The position numbers and the translations under genes were made by a program. Source: Thermotogaceae bacterium (GTDB taxonomy: Bacteria > Thermotogota > Thermotogae > Thermotogales > Thermotogaceae). Taken from it: DNA of 12,492 nucleotides. Below are positions 12,088 to 12,492 of the stretch, piece by piece (within the stretch, counting starts at the first letter, position 1; every line of letters starts with the position of its first letter). Location: assembly GCA_021161105.1 (NCBI GenBank), contig JAGHBG010000192.1, positions 1 through 12,492 on the forward strand. The letters are read 5' to 3'. The notes under the pieces are model-generated. The model had not been told where the DNA came from. It made no database searches and saw only the letters and a program-made list of their open reading frames with translations.

Positions 12088-12492
12088 ATGCCTATCGATA
12101 ATAAAGACGCTGAAAATAAGAAAAGTACCCAGAAAGTTGGACGCTTTTTTCTCACAATAATTATAGGTTTATCTACAATATCAATTATTATCTACATTTC
12201 TGGAGCTTCTGATGTCATCAGAAATTTTAAAAGCATGAATCTTTTATGGGCAACATATCTTTTCCTTGCCTCCGTTGGTATCCTCTTTGTTGATTCGTTC
12301 AGGACTTATTACCTTATCAGGGTTTTAGGATATAAATTGAAATATTCCCATGCTCTGGAAAATTCAGTTCTTGGATTTTATGTTTCTGCAATTACACCCT
12401 TTTCTGCTGGCGGCCAGCCCTTCCAGATCTGGCATTTGACAAAACTTGGTTTAAAAGTCGAAGAAGCATCAATTGTAGTAGGAGTAAAGTTC
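12088..12492 (+). CDS. Lysylphosphatidylglycerol synthase TM-region/flippase-like membrane protein, N-terminal part
   Basis: The frame is open to the right edge, giving 135 residues and no stop. A polar N-terminus (1-17, MPIDNKDAENKK) is followed by hydrophobic helices at about 19-38 and 52-70, then a loop and SAITPFSAGGQPFQIWHLTKLG (100-121). That 'P..AGG.P.....L...G' loop is the signature of the UPF0104/LPG_synthase_TM family (AglD and MprF N-terminal-like). Members are inner-membrane proteins linked to lipid aminoacylation, lipid flipping or glycolipid formation; the exact job here cannot be told. ATG 12088 is chosen because AAGGGG (12076-12081) stands 6 bases upstream; the in-frame ATG at 12082 abuts that site. 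Its neighbours (sugar aminotransferase, small membrane protein) suggest a cell-envelope role. Confidence 0.85.
   Translation, partial: MPIDNKDAENKKSTQKVGRFFLTIIIGLSTISIIIYISGASDVIRNFKSMNLLWATYLFLASVGILFVDSFRTYYLIRVLGYKLKYSHALENSVLGFYVSAITPFSAGGQPFQIWHLTKLGLKVEEASIVVGVKF

Overview
The window looks like part of the chromosome of an anaerobic, probably thermophilic member of the Thermotogae (Kosmotoga/Thermotoga-like). This is inference from four things: low GC with strong GGAGG-type ribosome binding sites and frequent TTG/GTG starts; a DnaA whose DNA-binding signature has drifted from the bacterial consensus; a short SerA without an ACT domain; and a cluster of a tRNA m1A methyltransferase, two exported proteins and a TGS-kinase fusion that I remember, without being able to check, from Thermotoga maritima. 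There are no mobile elements, CRISPR arrays, tRNAs or rRNAs.

Left part (1-4080, + strand). The window opens in the 3' end of a family 3 (amino-acid type) solute-binding protein gene. Next comes a textbook TPP riboswitch (368-462) with a readable intrinsic terminator and antiterminator. It controls a thiamine-type ABC transporter made of a binding protein (ThiB-like) and a fused two-half permease (ThiP-like). No ATPase gene follows. A separately promoted D-3-phosphoglycerate dehydrogenase gene (serA) ends at a strong bidirectional terminator.

Middle part (4072-7964, - strand). Four tightly overlapping genes read leftward from a promoter near 7935-7964. In order of transcription they are a TGS/ThrRS-like domain protein fused to a uridine kinase-type P-loop domain, an exported protein of unknown function, a secreted GerMN-like protein, and TrmI (tRNA m1A methyltransferase). 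For the kinase and trmI genes, ribosome binding sites show that the true starts lie inside the longest open frames.

Right part (7966-12492, + strand). A divergent gene encodes a mannose-1-phosphate guanylyltransferase/mannose-6-phosphate isomerase homologue with a degraded nucleotidyltransferase half and an intact cupin isomerase half. Then come dnaA, a DegT/StrS-type sugar aminotransferase 9 bp after it, a small membrane-anchored hypothetical gene with an awkward start and a possible frameshift near its end, and the 5' part of an integral membrane protein of the lysylphosphatidylglycerol synthase/flippase-like family.

The most interesting points are the kinase-TrmI cluster, the drifted DnaA recognition motif, the half-degenerate GMP-PMI fusion, and the damaged or unusually expressed small gene at 11791-12073. 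I see nothing that clearly amounts to a new defence or mobile system. No stretch over 300 bases lacks a gene.
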